Below, in pieces: positions 36,515 through 45,583 of a stretch of DNA of 64,000 bases. The notes beneath the pieces are model-generated. The model had not been told where the DNA came from, made no database searches, and saw only the letters and a program-made list of their open reading frames with translations. Position 1 is the stretch's first letter; the number at the start of each line of letters is the position of its first letter. This stretch comes from an uncultured Neomegalonema sp. Its GTDB lineage: Bacteria; Pseudomonadota; Alphaproteobacteria; Rhodobacterales; Rhodobacteraceae. The stretch spans positions 1 through 64,000 of the forward strand of contig CALKIZ010000038.1 in NCBI GenBank assembly GCA_937995735.1, given 5' to 3'. The position numbers and the translations under genes were made by a program.

Positions 36515-37284
36515 GTTTTTGCGCCTTTTACATTTGCAAGCAAAGCATCCGCGCCTTTTGACAGAATGGCGGTATCTGTGCCGCAGGCGACGAAGGTGAA
36601 GCCGTCTTTGAGCAGCTTGGCGGCAAAAGTTGGATCAAGAACGAGAGTTCCAACGGGAACGCCTTTGGCAATGAGCGCTTTTGCCGCTGGTTCGATGAGT
36701 TCCCAAACCGCAGGGTCCATTGGATTGCCGACTTTGCCGATGTCGGCGGCGATGTCTCCCGGACCGAAGAAAATGCCATCTACGCCATCTACGGCGGCGA
36801 TGTCTTCTGCGCGTTCGACTGCTGCGCGGCTTTCTATTTGTAGGAGGACCGCCGTTTCGTCTTCAACTTGGGCAATGTAATCTGTGGCGCGTCCGAACAT
36901 TGTTGCGCGGGTCGAGCCGCTGACGCCTCTGATGCCCTTTGGAGGATAGCGCGTTGCGGCAACGGCGCGTTCGGCTTCTTCGACGGTTTGGATCATCGGA
37001 AAGAGGAGACCCGGTGCGCCGAGGTCGAGTAAACGCTTTACAGCGACAGGATCATTCCACTCGGCGCGAACGATTGCTGTTGTCGAATAAGCGGCAAATG
37101 TTTGAAGCTGTGCCAGAACACTGAAATAGTCATTCGGGCTATGCTCCATGTCGATCAGCGCCCAGTCATAGCCAGCCGACGCCACGACTTCTGCTGCGAA
37201 GTTATTTGCAAGGCTGATCCACAAACCGATCTGCTCATCGCCAGCTTTGAGGGCACGTTTAAATTCGTTGGGGCGCATTTTCAT
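36511..37284 (-). CDS. HpcH/HpaI-family class II aldolase
   Basis: 257 residues with the HpaI signature: GLWISLANNFAAEVVASAGY, IDMEHSPNDYFSVLAQLQ, PPKGIRGVSGSTRA, LQIESRAAVERAEDIAAV (metal-binding Glu) and IFFGPGDIAADIG. These enzymes split 4-hydroxy-2-oxo acids into pyruvate plus an aldehyde. Its partner genes (FAD oxidase, aminotransferase, dehydrogenase) suggest that it processes a keto-acid intermediate of this operon. The start ATG overlaps the stop of the oxidoreductase gene (TAATG). Confidence 0.92.
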   Translation of the reverse strand: MKMRPNEFKRALKAGDEQIGLWISLANNFAAEVVASAGYDWALIDMEHSPNDYFSVLAQLQTFAAYSTTAIVRAEWNDPVAVKRLLDLGAPGLLFPMIQTVEEAERAVAATRYPPKGIRGVSGSTRATMFGRATDYIAQVEDETAVLLQIESRAAVERAEDIAAVDGVDGIFFGPGDIAADIGKVGNPMDPAVWELIEPAAKALIAKGVPVGTLVLDPTFAAKLLKDGFTFVACGTDTAILSKGADALLANVKGAKT

Positions 37285-38507
37285 TAGATAATCGCCTTTT
37301 CAATAATCGGACGGTTCTCAACGATACGGGCATAGTTGAAGGGCGTCATATCCAGCGAGCGGTATTCTCCGTAGGTTAGCCATTCGGCAGTTCCGCGACC
37401 CATTGCCGGAGATTGCTGTAGCCCGTGACCGGAGAAACCGTTTAGGAAGATGAAGTTTTCCACTTCGGTATGCGGCCCCATAATCGCGTTGTGGTCGAAT
37501 ACATTATAAGCGTAATGGCCGCCCCATTCGCTTTGAATTTTGATGGCTTCGAATTGAGGAACGCGGGTCGCCAGAATTGGCCAGACGTGATTTTCCCAGA
37601 TGGAATGATCCATCTCGAAATCATCATACTCAACTGCCGGATCAATGTCGGAATGTCCGCCGCACTGATACGTGCCGCCGCCGTTCTCGCGAACATGGAC
37701 ACCGGAGGGATCAATGGTCAATGGCAAGTCCCGGTCAAGGGGTTGTTCAGCGGAGAAGATCCACGAAAAACGCTTGCGCGGCTCTACCGGAACGTCAATT
37801 CCCGCCATTTTTGCAGTGCGTGCGGCGCGGGGACCGGAGGCATTGAGAACCTGTCCGCAAGCCACAGTATCGCCGGTTGAAAGCGTAACGGATTCGACGC
37901 GCGTGCCTGCCGCGTTCTTGGTCATGGCTACGACTTCGTTTGCGATATACTCGACGCCGCGTTCGCGTGCTTGCCGCCGCCACCAATCGAAGACGGCAGT
38001 CGCATCCCAGAAGCCTTCATCATGGAGGTTGATTGATCCGAGTACGATGTCGTCGACATTGTAGAACGGATAAGCGGCTTTGATTTCTTCGGGTGTCATC
38101 AGTTGTGTTTTTGCGCCCGCGCCGTGCTGCACCTCTAAGCTCTCACGCAAAACCGCTGCGAAGTCTTCGGTATCGGCGAGGTACATGTATCCGAAACTGC
38201 GAATTGAGAGTTCAGGGACACGTTCATCATTGCCCATATGTTGGCGCAGATTTTTCACGTAATCAGCGGCGAACTGAGAGATGCGGACATTTAGCTCGGT
38301 CGAAAATTGTTGGCGCATACAGGAGTTGGTATGGGCGGTTGATGAATTTTCGTAACTCGGGTCGCGCTCGACGATTAGGACAGTGCCGTCAAAGTCTGGA
38401 TTATCCGTCAAAAACCAAGCGGTGGATGATCCCATGATCGCGCCGCCAACGATGATGACATCATAGTTGTCGCGTGTTGGTTTTCCGAAATCGACTGTCG
38501 TTGTCAT
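37284..38507 (-). CDS. FAD-dependent oxidoreductase (DAO / sarcosine-oxidase-like family)
   Basis: A 407-residue DAO-fold protein. The N-terminal dinucleotide motif is DVIIVGGAIMGSSTAWFL, followed by IVERDPSYENSSTAHT. The C-terminal FAD region is IFLNGFSGHGLQQSPAMGR. The substrate domain resembles sarcosine/dimethylglycine or D-amino-acid oxidases, so oxidation of a secondary amine or amino acid is expected. No signal peptide is present. It is coupled by an ATGA overlap to the hyuB gene upstream and by TAATG to the aldolase gene downstream. Confidence 0.88.
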   Translation of the reverse strand: MTTTVDFGKPTRDNYDVIIVGGAIMGSSTAWFLTDNPDFDGTVLIVERDPSYENSSTAHTNSCMRQQFSTELNVRISQFAADYVKNLRQHMGNDERVPELSIRSFGYMYLADTEDFAAVLRESLEVQHGAGAKTQLMTPEEIKAAYPFYNVDDIVLGSINLHDEGFWDATAVFDWWRRQARERGVEYIANEVVAMTKNAAGTRVESVTLSTGDTVACGQVLNASGPRAARTAKMAGIDVPVEPRKRFSWIFSAEQPLDRDLPLTIDPSGVHVRENGGGTYQCGGHSDIDPAVEYDDFEMDHSIWENHVWPILATRVPQFEAIKIQSEWGGHYAYNVFDHNAIMGPHTEVENFIFLNGFSGHGLQQSPAMGRGTAEWLTYGEYRSLDMTPFNYARIVENRPIIEKAII

Positions 38508-40207
38508 TTAATGTCCTCTCCGTTTTTCGCACCCGCCAATACGGATTCAATGTCACTTTCAGAAAGCGCGTATTCGTTTCTGGCGGTCTCTGCAGAGATA
38601 TATCCCCGTGCGAGGTCGCGTTTTACGGAGGCAGTATCGCGGTTTTTCGGTTCGCCGTACCCAGCGCCCCCCGGAAAGGCGAGCATGACTTTTTCGCCAT
38701 GAGGGACGAACTGTTTTCCCTTGCCGCGCATCGGTTCACCGTCGGAGCGGGCGATTGTTGTTGGCGCTCCGCTTAAACCGCCGCGTCGTCCGCGCGCCGG
38801 ATGATTGACGCGATCAAACATTGCGGAGAAATCGAATTCGTGGCCTTCAACCGCACCGACTTCCATGAACTGTCCGAGGCCGCCGCGATGCGCTCCTGCA
38901 CCGCCGGAGTCGGGGCGTAACTCTTTGCGCCAAATGATGACGGGACCGGCATGTTCGGTCGCTTCAACCGGCATGGTCATTACGCCGGACGGAAAGGCGG
39001 TTGCATTTAATCCGTCATAGGCAGGGCGTGCTCCGGCTCCGCCTGAGTTGAATGTCAGGACTTCCGAGCGCCGTGCATGGGGCGGGGCGGGGGCGTCCAT
39101 GCGGGGGCGTAAACTGACTTGGAAATTACAGAGCGACCCCGCGCCTTCGGCGGGGACGGTCTCGGGCAGCAGTTTATCAAGTGCATCATAGACTGTATCG
39201 GGCAGCATATGCCCGATGACATGGCGCAGTGCGACCGGAGCCGGGGGCGGTGCATTGACGATGCTTCCCTCTGGTGCGGATATTTCAAACGGCGCGAGCG
39301 ACGCGGCATTGTTCGGGATTTCCGGTGCAATGGCGCATTTGAGGGCGTAACAGGCATAAGCCTTCGTATAGACAAGCGGGACATTGATGCCTTTTTTGTC
39401 CAGCCCCGATGATCCGTCAAAATCACAAACGATGCGCTCGTTTTCAATGTCGAGGCGCACTTTCAGGGTGATCGGTTTATCGAAACCGTCGATGGTCATT
39501 TCGCCGGTCGCTGTTCCGTTTGTCAGCGCGGCAATCCGTTCAATGGTCGCGCGGCGTGAGTTTTCGAGGATGAAAGTCGCCACATCATCTAGGGCGCTGA
39601 GGTTGAATTCCGTCATCATCTCGACAAGGCGGCGCTGACCGACTTCGTTACAGGTTGCCAGTGCATAGACATCGCCGACGAGTTGGTCTGGTTCTCTGAC
39701 GTTCTCGCGGATGATCTTGACGAGGGTTTTATCGACGTCGCCCCGTTCTGCGAATTTCATAATCGGGATCGCTAGACCCTCTTCAAAAACATCGTTTGCA
39801 TCCGCGCCGAAACCGCGCCCGCCGATGTCGGTGATATGGGCGGTACACCCGAAAAAGCCGACATGCTTTCCGTGATGAAAAGCGGGAGAGACAACCGTGA
39901 TGTCGTGGCGATGGCCGGTTCCCTTCCACGGATCGTTGGTGATGTAGACATCTTGTTCGAAGATATTTTCTTCGCCAATCTCGCGGATGAAATGTGCGAC
40001 GGCATCGGCCATTGCGTTGACATGCCCCGGTGTGCCAGTGACGGCTTGGGCGAGCATGTTGCCCTTCATGTCATAGACACCTGCCGACAAGTCGCCCGCT
40101 TCGCGAACGGATGTTGAAAAGGCGGTGCGGACGAGGGCTTGGGCTTGCTCTTCGACAACCGAGATAAGGCGGTTCCACATAACCTGATTGGAAATCGTGC
40201 TTGTCAT
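38504..40207 (-). CDS. hyuB: hydantoinase B / oxoprolinase family protein
   Basis: 567 residues from the ATG chosen (MTSTISNQVMWNRLISVVEE), which has GAGGAG ~7 nt upstream; a GTG start 15 nt earlier is rejected. It matches PF02538 throughout: VYDMKGNMLAQAVTGTPGHV, FEQDVYITNDPWKGTGHRHD and DSGGAGAHRGGLGQFME. It pairs with HyuA to form ATP-dependent N-methylhydantoinase, 5-oxoprolinase or acetophenone-carboxylase-like enzymes. The gap to the hyuA stop is only 11 nt. The substrate is not decided by sequence. Confidence 0.93.
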   Translation of the reverse strand: MTSTISNQVMWNRLISVVEEQAQALVRTAFSTSVREAGDLSAGVYDMKGNMLAQAVTGTPGHVNAMADAVAHFIREIGEENIFEQDVYITNDPWKGTGHRHDITVVSPAFHHGKHVGFFGCTAHITDIGGRGFGADANDVFEEGLAIPIMKFAERGDVDKTLVKIIRENVREPDQLVGDVYALATCNEVGQRRLVEMMTEFNLSALDDVATFILENSRRATIERIAALTNGTATGEMTIDGFDKPITLKVRLDIENERIVCDFDGSSGLDKKGINVPLVYTKAYACYALKCAIAPEIPNNAASLAPFEISAPEGSIVNAPPPAPVALRHVIGHMLPDTVYDALDKLLPETVPAEGAGSLCNFQVSLRPRMDAPAPPHARRSEVLTFNSGGAGARPAYDGLNATAFPSGVMTMPVEATEHAGPVIIWRKELRPDSGGAGAHRGGLGQFMEVGAVEGHEFDFSAMFDRVNHPARGRRGGLSGAPTTIARSDGEPMRGKGKQFVPHGEKVMLAFPGGAGYGEPKNRDTASVKRDLARGYISAETARNEYALSESDIESVLAGAKNGEDIK

Positions 40208-40218
40208 TGTGGTGCTCC

Positions 40219-42294
40219 TCACGCTTTGCGGATGTCGATGCAGCCATCGGCGGCACGGATTGCGGTGCGGCTGGTTGGGAGGATGATTGTTGTCTCCTCC
40301 TCAACGATGACGGCGGGACCATTTACGGTTTGTCCCGTCTCATAGGTGTCGCGCTGAATGATCGGACCTTCGACCCGCTTGCCGAGCGCCGGATCGAATA
40401 AGCTGCGCTTGCCGTCTGCTGTCGCCGCGCCTTTGGTGTCTGCTTGTGCAACAGGGTTAACGGGCGCAGGTGGCGTTGTCGCGTTGACGGCCCAGACGGT
40501 GATTTCGACGTCTAAGCCTTCAACGGCACGGCCAAAGAGGGCAATGTAGTTTTCCTCGAACAAACGCGCGTAAGTTTCTGCGTTTGACTCTTTGGCTTGG
40601 GCCGCCGTCAGCGTGACGGGGATTTCCCAACCCTGACCCGTGTAGCGCATGTAGACTTTATGCTCTGCGAGGATGTCGGAGTCGGCATCGCAGGAGCGGA
40701 CAAAGCTGGATGCTTCGTTTTCGAGATCACGGAATAAACCGCCTGCGGTTTCAGCGTTAAATTCTGAGAGCCGCATGTAGATGCTGCGCGTGGCTTCAAA
40801 GCTGAACGGTGCGCGGAGAAATCCGATGGCTGATCCGACACCCGCGCCGGGGGGTACAAGCATTCGGTCAATCCCGAGTTTCTCGCAAAGCCGCCCCGCG
40901 TGAAGCGGCGCAGCACCGCCAAAGGCGATCATGGTGTATTCTGAAAGGTCTTCACCATTTTCGACCGCATGAACGCGCGCGGCATTTGCCATGTTTTCAT
41001 CGACGACTTCGGCTACGCCGAAGGCCGTCGTCTCTGCGTCCATGTCGAGTGTTGCGCCGAGATGTGTTGTGAGGGCTTTTTCTGATGCTTCAGGGTAGAG
41101 GGTGATTGAGCCACCCGCGAAATTGTTTGCATCCAGTTTGCCGAGGATGAGGTCGGCATCGGTTACTGCTGGTCTTTCACCGCTTCGTCCGTAACAAGCG
41201 GGACCGGGTTCGGAACCTGCGCTTTCAGGGCCAACACGAATTTGCCGCATGGAATCCACATGAGCAATCGAGCCGCCGCCTGCGCCGATCTCCACCATAT
41301 CAATCACAGGGATCGAGATTGGCATCCCTGAGCCTTTTTTGAACCGATAAGAGCGGGCGACTTCAAAGACGCGCGCGGTCTTTGGCGTGTAGTTCTTGAT
41401 CAGGCAAATTTTTGCCGTTGTCCCGCCCATATCGAAACTGAGCACTTTATCCAGACCGTGCTGTGCCGCGATATTGGCGGCGAAGACGGCGCCTCCTGCC
41501 GGACCGCTCTCAACCAAGCGCACTGGGAATGCAGCGGCATCGGTGATAGAAATCACCCCGCCGCCGGAATGCATCAGGAAGACCGGGCAATCGAAACCAA
41601 CGGTTTGAAGGCGTCCTAACAGTCGGTCGAGATATGTCTTCATCAACGGTTGGATAAAAGCGTTGGCGATGGTCGTGTTAAAGCGCTCATATTCGCGCAT
41701 CTGCGGGGAGACTTCCGAAGATAGAGACACTAACGCATCTGGCATCTTTGCCGCCAGAACATCGCGGACCATCTGTTCATGGTCGGGATTGGCATAGGAG
41801 TGCAAAAGGCCGACCGCGATGCTTTCATATCCGGCGGCTTTCAGCGTATCGGCGAGCGCCTCCACATCGGATCTCTCTAACGGGATAAGAACATCGCCGG
41901 ATGCGCCCACGCGCTCGTTGAGGGTATAGCGGCGCTGACGCGGCAGGAGCGGCTCGGGCATCACAAGGTTGAGGTCATATTGCTCGAAACGGCTTTCGGT
42001 GCGCATTTCGATGACATCGCGAAAGCCTTGGGTGGTAATCAAAGCAGTCTTTGCGCCGCGCCGTTCGATCAGAGCATTTGTCGCGAGGGTCGTGCCGTGA
42101 ACGATCCGCCCGACTTGCGCTGGCGTGACGCCGGACTTGCCGCATACTTGCTCAATGCCATCCAAAATGGCGTCTTCCGGGGCGGAATATGTTGTCAGAA
42201 CTTTGGTGGAAAATCGCTTTTCGCCAATCTCAAGGACAACATCGGTGAATGTGCCGCCAATATCGACACCGATGCGGGCAGGTTGATCTGACAT
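40219..42294 (-). CDS. hyuA: hydantoinase A / oxoprolinase family protein
   Basis: A 691-residue ATPase subunit. RIGVDIGGTFTDVVLEIG is the first phosphate-binding loop; VHGTTLATNALIERRGAKTA, FDMGGTTAKICLI and SAGSEPGPACYGRSG are family-typical. With HyuB it hydrolyses a cyclic amide using ATP. GGAGAAG precedes the ATG. It heads the six-gene operon (hyuA, hyuB, FAD oxidase, aldolase, aminotransferase, dehydrogenase) and lies just below the LysR gene. N-methylhydantoin, hydantoin, 5-oxoproline or an uncharacterised lactam are all possible substrates. Confidence 0.93.
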   Translation of the reverse strand: MSDQPARIGVDIGGTFTDVVLEIGEKRFSTKVLTTYSAPEDAILDGIEQVCGKSGVTPAQVGRIVHGTTLATNALIERRGAKTALITTQGFRDVIEMRTESRFEQYDLNLVMPEPLLPRQRRYTLNERVGASGDVLIPLERSDVEALADTLKAAGYESIAVGLLHSYANPDHEQMVRDVLAAKMPDALVSLSSEVSPQMREYERFNTTIANAFIQPLMKTYLDRLLGRLQTVGFDCPVFLMHSGGGVISITDAAAFPVRLVESGPAGGAVFAANIAAQHGLDKVLSFDMGGTTAKICLIKNYTPKTARVFEVARSYRFKKGSGMPISIPVIDMVEIGAGGGSIAHVDSMRQIRVGPESAGSEPGPACYGRSGERPAVTDADLILGKLDANNFAGGSITLYPEASEKALTTHLGATLDMDAETTAFGVAEVVDENMANAARVHAVENGEDLSEYTMIAFGGAAPLHAGRLCEKLGIDRMLVPPGAGVGSAIGFLRAPFSFEATRSIYMRLSEFNAETAGGLFRDLENEASSFVRSCDADSDILAEHKVYMRYTGQGWEIPVTLTAAQAKESNAETYARLFEENYIALFGRAVEGLDVEITVWAVNATTPPAPVNPVAQADTKGAATADGKRSLFDPALGKRVEGPIIQRDTYETGQTVNGPAVIVEEETTIILPTSRTAIRAADGCIDIRKA

Positions 42295-42373
42295 CGTTCT
42301 TCTCCACAGGTAAGCGCTGGAGTTGAGCTAAGGGCAGGTTTAAAATTAATTCAAATTATTTTATTCTATGTAG

Positions 42374-42394
42374 ATAATCAATTTTATTGATTAT
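42374..42394. repeat. AT-rich palindrome at the end of the LysR gene
   Basis: ATAATCAA and TTGATTAT flank 5 nt and include the LysR stop codon. It could end the LysR transcript or bind a regulator ahead of hyuA, whose start is 80 nt away. Confidence 0.4.
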
Positions 42395-43304
42395 TCGCTA
42401 GATGGTAATCCCGAGACATTTCGGCACCGATTTCCGCGACGGCGCGGATGTAAAACGGCGCGCGGGTTTCGTCGTACCGTGCTTTGAAGTGCAAAGGATC
42501 AGGGGTCCAACTATAGGGGACTTCGACGAGTGACTTGTTTCTCAAAGCCTCTTTTGCCATGACACGCGGAACCGCCGCTATACCAAAACCGGCCTGCGCC
42601 AGATGAAGGCAGACGGTGAGGTTGCTTGAGCTGACCAGTCCCGGTGAGGGGTGGCCCACTGCGGCGAAATGTGCGGCAATCTCGTCGTGGAGCCGTCCGC
42701 CTCTTGCGTGAGTGATGATGGTTTGCTCATTCAACGCGCCAACGGGCAAGGGCTTTTCACTCGGGACATCAAGTTCCGGCGCGGCGATCCAGATCAGCGG
42801 CCATTCGCCGAGGTCAACGGAGGCCATTCCTTCTTCCATAAAAGGTGCATTGTGGAAGGCGAGATCAAGAGAGCGCCTTGCCAGTTCCCTCTCGATATTC
42901 ACCGACAAATCAACTGATAGCTCGACGGCGATATTCGGATATTGGGAGTGCATCTTTTTCAAATAGCTCCCGAGCCATGTATCCGCGATCATCTCGGTTA
43001 CGCCGAGCCGGAGCACACCGTCGATGAGTGCTGCGTTGTCTGCGGCGATCTTGAAATCATCCATTGCCGCCAAAATACGGCGAGCGCGGGTGAGGAGGTC
43101 TTGGCCTTGGGGGGTCAGACGCACCGATCCCGGATCACGCTCCATCAGAGTGATACCAAGTAGTGCCTCCAATGACGCTATCCGAGAAGATATGTTCGGT
43201 TGTGTCGTCCGAAGCCTTTCCGCCGCGCGGTTAAATGCGCCCAGATCAGCAACTTGCACGAAGGCTTCCAGATGTTTGATTGTAATGCTCACGCGCCGAG
43301 CCAC
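42384..43304 (-). CDS. LysR-family transcriptional regulator
   Basis: A 306-residue regulator. The N-terminal winged helix reads LEAFVQVADLGAFNRAAERL with TQPNISSRIASLEALLG; the type 2 periplasmic-binding-like effector domain covers residues ~90-300 (RLGVTEMIADTWLGSYLKKM). It lies between the divergent SBP56 gene and the same-strand hyuA operon, so it probably controls one or both. In classic LysR arrangement the target is the divergent gene; here the same-strand operon is equally close. Two palindromes in the divergent gap are possible operators. Confidence 0.93.
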   Translation of the reverse strand: MARRVSITIKHLEAFVQVADLGAFNRAAERLRTTQPNISSRIASLEALLGITLMERDPGSVRLTPQGQDLLTRARRILAAMDDFKIAADNAALIDGVLRLGVTEMIADTWLGSYLKKMHSQYPNIAVELSVDLSVNIERELARRSLDLAFHNAPFMEEGMASVDLGEWPLIWIAAPELDVPSEKPLPVGALNEQTIITHARGGRLHDEIAAHFAAVGHPSPGLVSSSNLTVCLHLAQAGFGIAAVPRVMAKEALRNKSLVEVPYSWTPDPLHFKARYDETRAPFYIRAVAEIGAEMSRDYHLANNQ

Positions 43305-43319
43305 TCCTGAAATTAGCTT

Positions 43320-43386
43320 ACCTCTAAATGAGGTTCATATAGATAACGTTTTGTCTCGTGATATACGCGATTCTGCGTTGATCGCG
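43320..43386. promoter_or_regulatory. two palindromes in the lysR/SBP56 divergent region
   Basis: ACCTC-N5-GAGGT at 43320-43334 and CGCGAT-N9-ATCGCG at 43366-43386 are perfect short palindromes in the 102-nt divergent region. They are candidate LysR-type operators, although short GC-rich palindromes also arise by chance. Confidence 0.4.
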
Positions 43387-43406
43387 AATGGGATAGGAGT
43401 GACGGC

Positions 43407-44756
43407 ATGGAATGTTGTGGACCGGGTTATGCTTCACCGGCGGATGCGATGCGTGCTCCGCGAGAAAAGCTGCTCTACACAATCGCGATCTATACCGGAA
43501 CGGGCATTCAAAAGCCTGATTACCTTGCCACAATCGACAATGATCCCGACAGCCCGACGTATTCTCAGGTGATCTCCCGTTGTGAGATGCCGGGTATTGG
43601 TGATGAGCTGCACCATATGGGATGGAATGCTTGCTCGTCGTGTTTTGATGATGCGTCGATGAGCCGGAAATACCTGATTGTGCCGGGTGTCCGGTCAAGC
43701 AATTTGCATATCGTTGATTGTGCCACTGACCCGCGTAATCCGACGCTGGTTAAAGTGATCGACGGCGCGGAAATCAAAGCGAAAACTAATCTATCAGCGC
43801 CGCATACGATCCATTGCCTCGGTTCCGAGATTATTATCTCGATGCTCGGGGATGCCCAAGGCAATGCTCCCGGCGGGTATCTGCACCTCGACAAGGATTT
43901 CAACATTGTCGGTCGCTGGGAAAACTCGATGGGAGACATCAAGTTCGGCTATGATTTTTGGTATCAGCCCCGTCATAACGTCATGGTCTCCAGTGAATGG
44001 GCCGCGCCGAATACGTTTATGCCGGGCTTTGACCTCGAAGAAGTCGGGCATCTGAAATACGGGCGCGAGATTCACCTTTGGGACTTTGAGAAGAAAGAAC
44101 CGAAGCAGACATTCTACCTCGGTGAAGATGGGCTTATCCCGTTGGAGGTGCGATTTCATCATGACCCTGACAGCTCGCACGGGTTTGTCGGGGCGGCGCT
44201 GTCGGCGAATATTATTCACTGGTGGAAAGACGATGCCGGAGAGTGGCAATGGGAGAAAATCGTTGATGTAGAGAACGAGCCGCACCCCGATTGGCCGATT
44301 CCGGTTCCGGGTGTGATCTCTGTGATCTTGCTGAGTATGGACGATAAATACCTCTACCTGTGTAACTGGCTGCATGGGGATATTCGCCAATACGATATTT
44401 CCGATCCGCATAATGCCAAGCTGACCGGACAGGTTTGGATGGGCGGATTGCTCGGCAAAGCGCCGGAGGTCAACGGCGTCAAAGTCACCGGCGGGCCGCA
44501 GATGATTCAGCTCTCGCTTGATGGCAAACGCCTTTATGTGACGACTTCGCTGTTCAGCACATGGGATAATCAGTTCTATCCTGAAATCCGCACCAATGGC
44601 GGCTGTATGTTGATGGTGAATTGCGACACCGAAAATGGCGGTATGGAGATTGATCCTGATTTCGTCGTTGATTTCGGCAAGGAACCGAACGGGCCGAGCC
44701 GCTGTCACGAGACCCGCTATCCGGGCGGGGATTGCACGAGCGACATATGGATTTGA
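43407..44756 (+). CDS. selenium-binding protein SBP56 family / methanethiol oxidase homologue
   Basis: A 449-residue beta-propeller protein very close to SELENBP1 along its full length: CGPGYASPADAM, GWNACSSCFDD (metal/thiol motif), GYDFWYQPRHNVMVSSEWAA, LSMDDKYLYLCNWLHGDIRQ, GGPQMIQLSLDGKRLYVT and the ending RYPGGDCTSDIWI. Members oxidise methanethiol to formaldehyde, H2S and H2O2. No signal peptide is seen, unlike the periplasmic MtoX of Hyphomicrobium, so it resembles the cytosolic eukaryotic form. GGAGTGACGGC precedes the ATG. It overlaps the ferredoxin gene by 10 nt, indicating an operon. Confidence 0.94.
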   Translation: MECCGPGYASPADAMRAPREKLLYTIAIYTGTGIQKPDYLATIDNDPDSPTYSQVISRCEMPGIGDELHHMGWNACSSCFDDASMSRKYLIVPGVRSSNLHIVDCATDPRNPTLVKVIDGAEIKAKTNLSAPHTIHCLGSEIIISMLGDAQGNAPGGYLHLDKDFNIVGRWENSMGDIKFGYDFWYQPRHNVMVSSEWAAPNTFMPGFDLEEVGHLKYGREIHLWDFEKKEPKQTFYLGEDGLIPLEVRFHHDPDSSHGFVGAALSANIIHWWKDDAGEWQWEKIVDVENEPHPDWPIPVPGVISVILLSMDDKYLYLCNWLHGDIRQYDISDPHNAKLTGQVWMGGLLGKAPEVNGVKVTGGPQMIQLSLDGKRLYVTTSLFSTWDNQFYPEIRTNGGCMLMVNCDTENGGMEIDPDFVVDFGKEPNGPSRCHETRYPGGDCTSDIWI

Positions 44757-45115
44757 CCCGCACAATTACCATCGCGAACCGCGAGGGTGCGACGTATGAG
44801 GTTGATGCGCGGCGGCCTTTGCTCGACTCGTTGCGGGAGCAGGGCGTGGACCTGCCCTATGGCTGTAAATATGGCGGGTGCATAACTTGTGCGGCCAAGC
44901 TGACAGCGGGCGAGATTAATCAATCGGCGCAAGTCGCATTGAACAACCGCCAGATTGCGAGCGGGTATGTGATCCTGTGTGTGGCGAGGCCGGTGACGGA
45001 TATTACCCTCGAGATTGGGGTCGAAAGCCATGATGACCTTTACCGCAATCCGTTCCTTGACCCGCTGCAACCTCACGAATTAAAGGCCGATATTGCCACG
45101 CCGAAGGATGCTTGA
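44747..45115 (+). CDS. [2Fe-2S] plant-type ferredoxin
   Basis: 122 residues from the ATG at MDLTRTITI. The cluster motif is PYGCKYGGCITCAAKL with the fourth Cys in YVILCVARP, i.e. CxxxxCxxC plus a distant Cys. RPLLDSLREQGVDL is the usual preceding helix. It transfers single electrons. Overlap with the SBP56 gene suggests it serves that pathway, for example linking oxidation to a reductase; this coupling is not known for characterised methanethiol oxidases. The C-terminal ~25 residues (FLDPLQPHELKADI) are an uncommon extension. Confidence 0.92.
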   Translation: MDLTRTITIANREGATYEVDARRPLLDSLREQGVDLPYGCKYGGCITCAAKLTAGEINQSAQVALNNRQIASGYVILCVARPVTDITLEIGVESHDDLYRNPFLDPLQPHELKADIATPKDA

Positions 45116-45116
45116 G

Positions 45117-45566
45117 ATGGACCATACCAAACCGTATTCCGAAGACTATCTGCAAGACATTCTGAAATCGGTGAAGACGATTGCGATGGTGGGCGCGAGT
45201 CCGAATAAGACCAGATTTTCTTATGGTGTTCTGCGGGTGCTGCACGAGACGGGGTATGACATGATCCCGGTTAATCCGCGCCCCGGTCTGGAGGAAATAC
45301 GCGGGATCAAAGTCTATCCGTCTCTGGAGTCGATTGATCGTCCTGTTGATATGGTCGACGTCTTTCGCCGTCCCGAAGACCTGATGGAGATTACTAAAGA
45401 GGCCATTGCCATTGGTGCAAAAGTGCTGTGGGGGCAAATCGGGGTTGTCGATCACGAGGCGGCGAAGCTGGCGGAAGAGGCCGGTATGAAAGTCGTTATG
45501 GACCGCTGCCCCAAAATTGAACTGTTCCGGCCTTTCTGGAAACCAAAGCTGCATCTTGGGATTTGA
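45117..45566 (+). CDS. CoA-binding domain protein (YccU-like)
   Basis: 149 residues from the ATG 1 nt after the ferredoxin stop. It is a single Rossmann-type CoA_binding_2 domain: KTIAMVGASPNKTRFSYGVL, YDMIPVNPRPG, VDMVDVFRRPEDLMEITKEA and AKVLWGQIGVVD, ending in MDRCPKIELFRPFW. Members bind CoA or its thioesters but have no settled biochemical role. It is the third gene of the SBP56-ferredoxin operon. Confidence 0.92.
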   Translation: MDHTKPYSEDYLQDILKSVKTIAMVGASPNKTRFSYGVLRVLHETGYDMIPVNPRPGLEEIRGIKVYPSLESIDRPVDMVDVFRRPEDLMEITKEAIAIGAKVLWGQIGVVDHEAAKLAEEAGMKVVMDRCPKIELFRPFWKPKLHLGI

Positions 45567-45583
45567 GGGTGTTTTCGCGGATG

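Noticed and set aside
43794-44765. 323-codon minus-strand frame
   Set aside because: It lies wholly antisense to the SBP56 gene and has no domain features.
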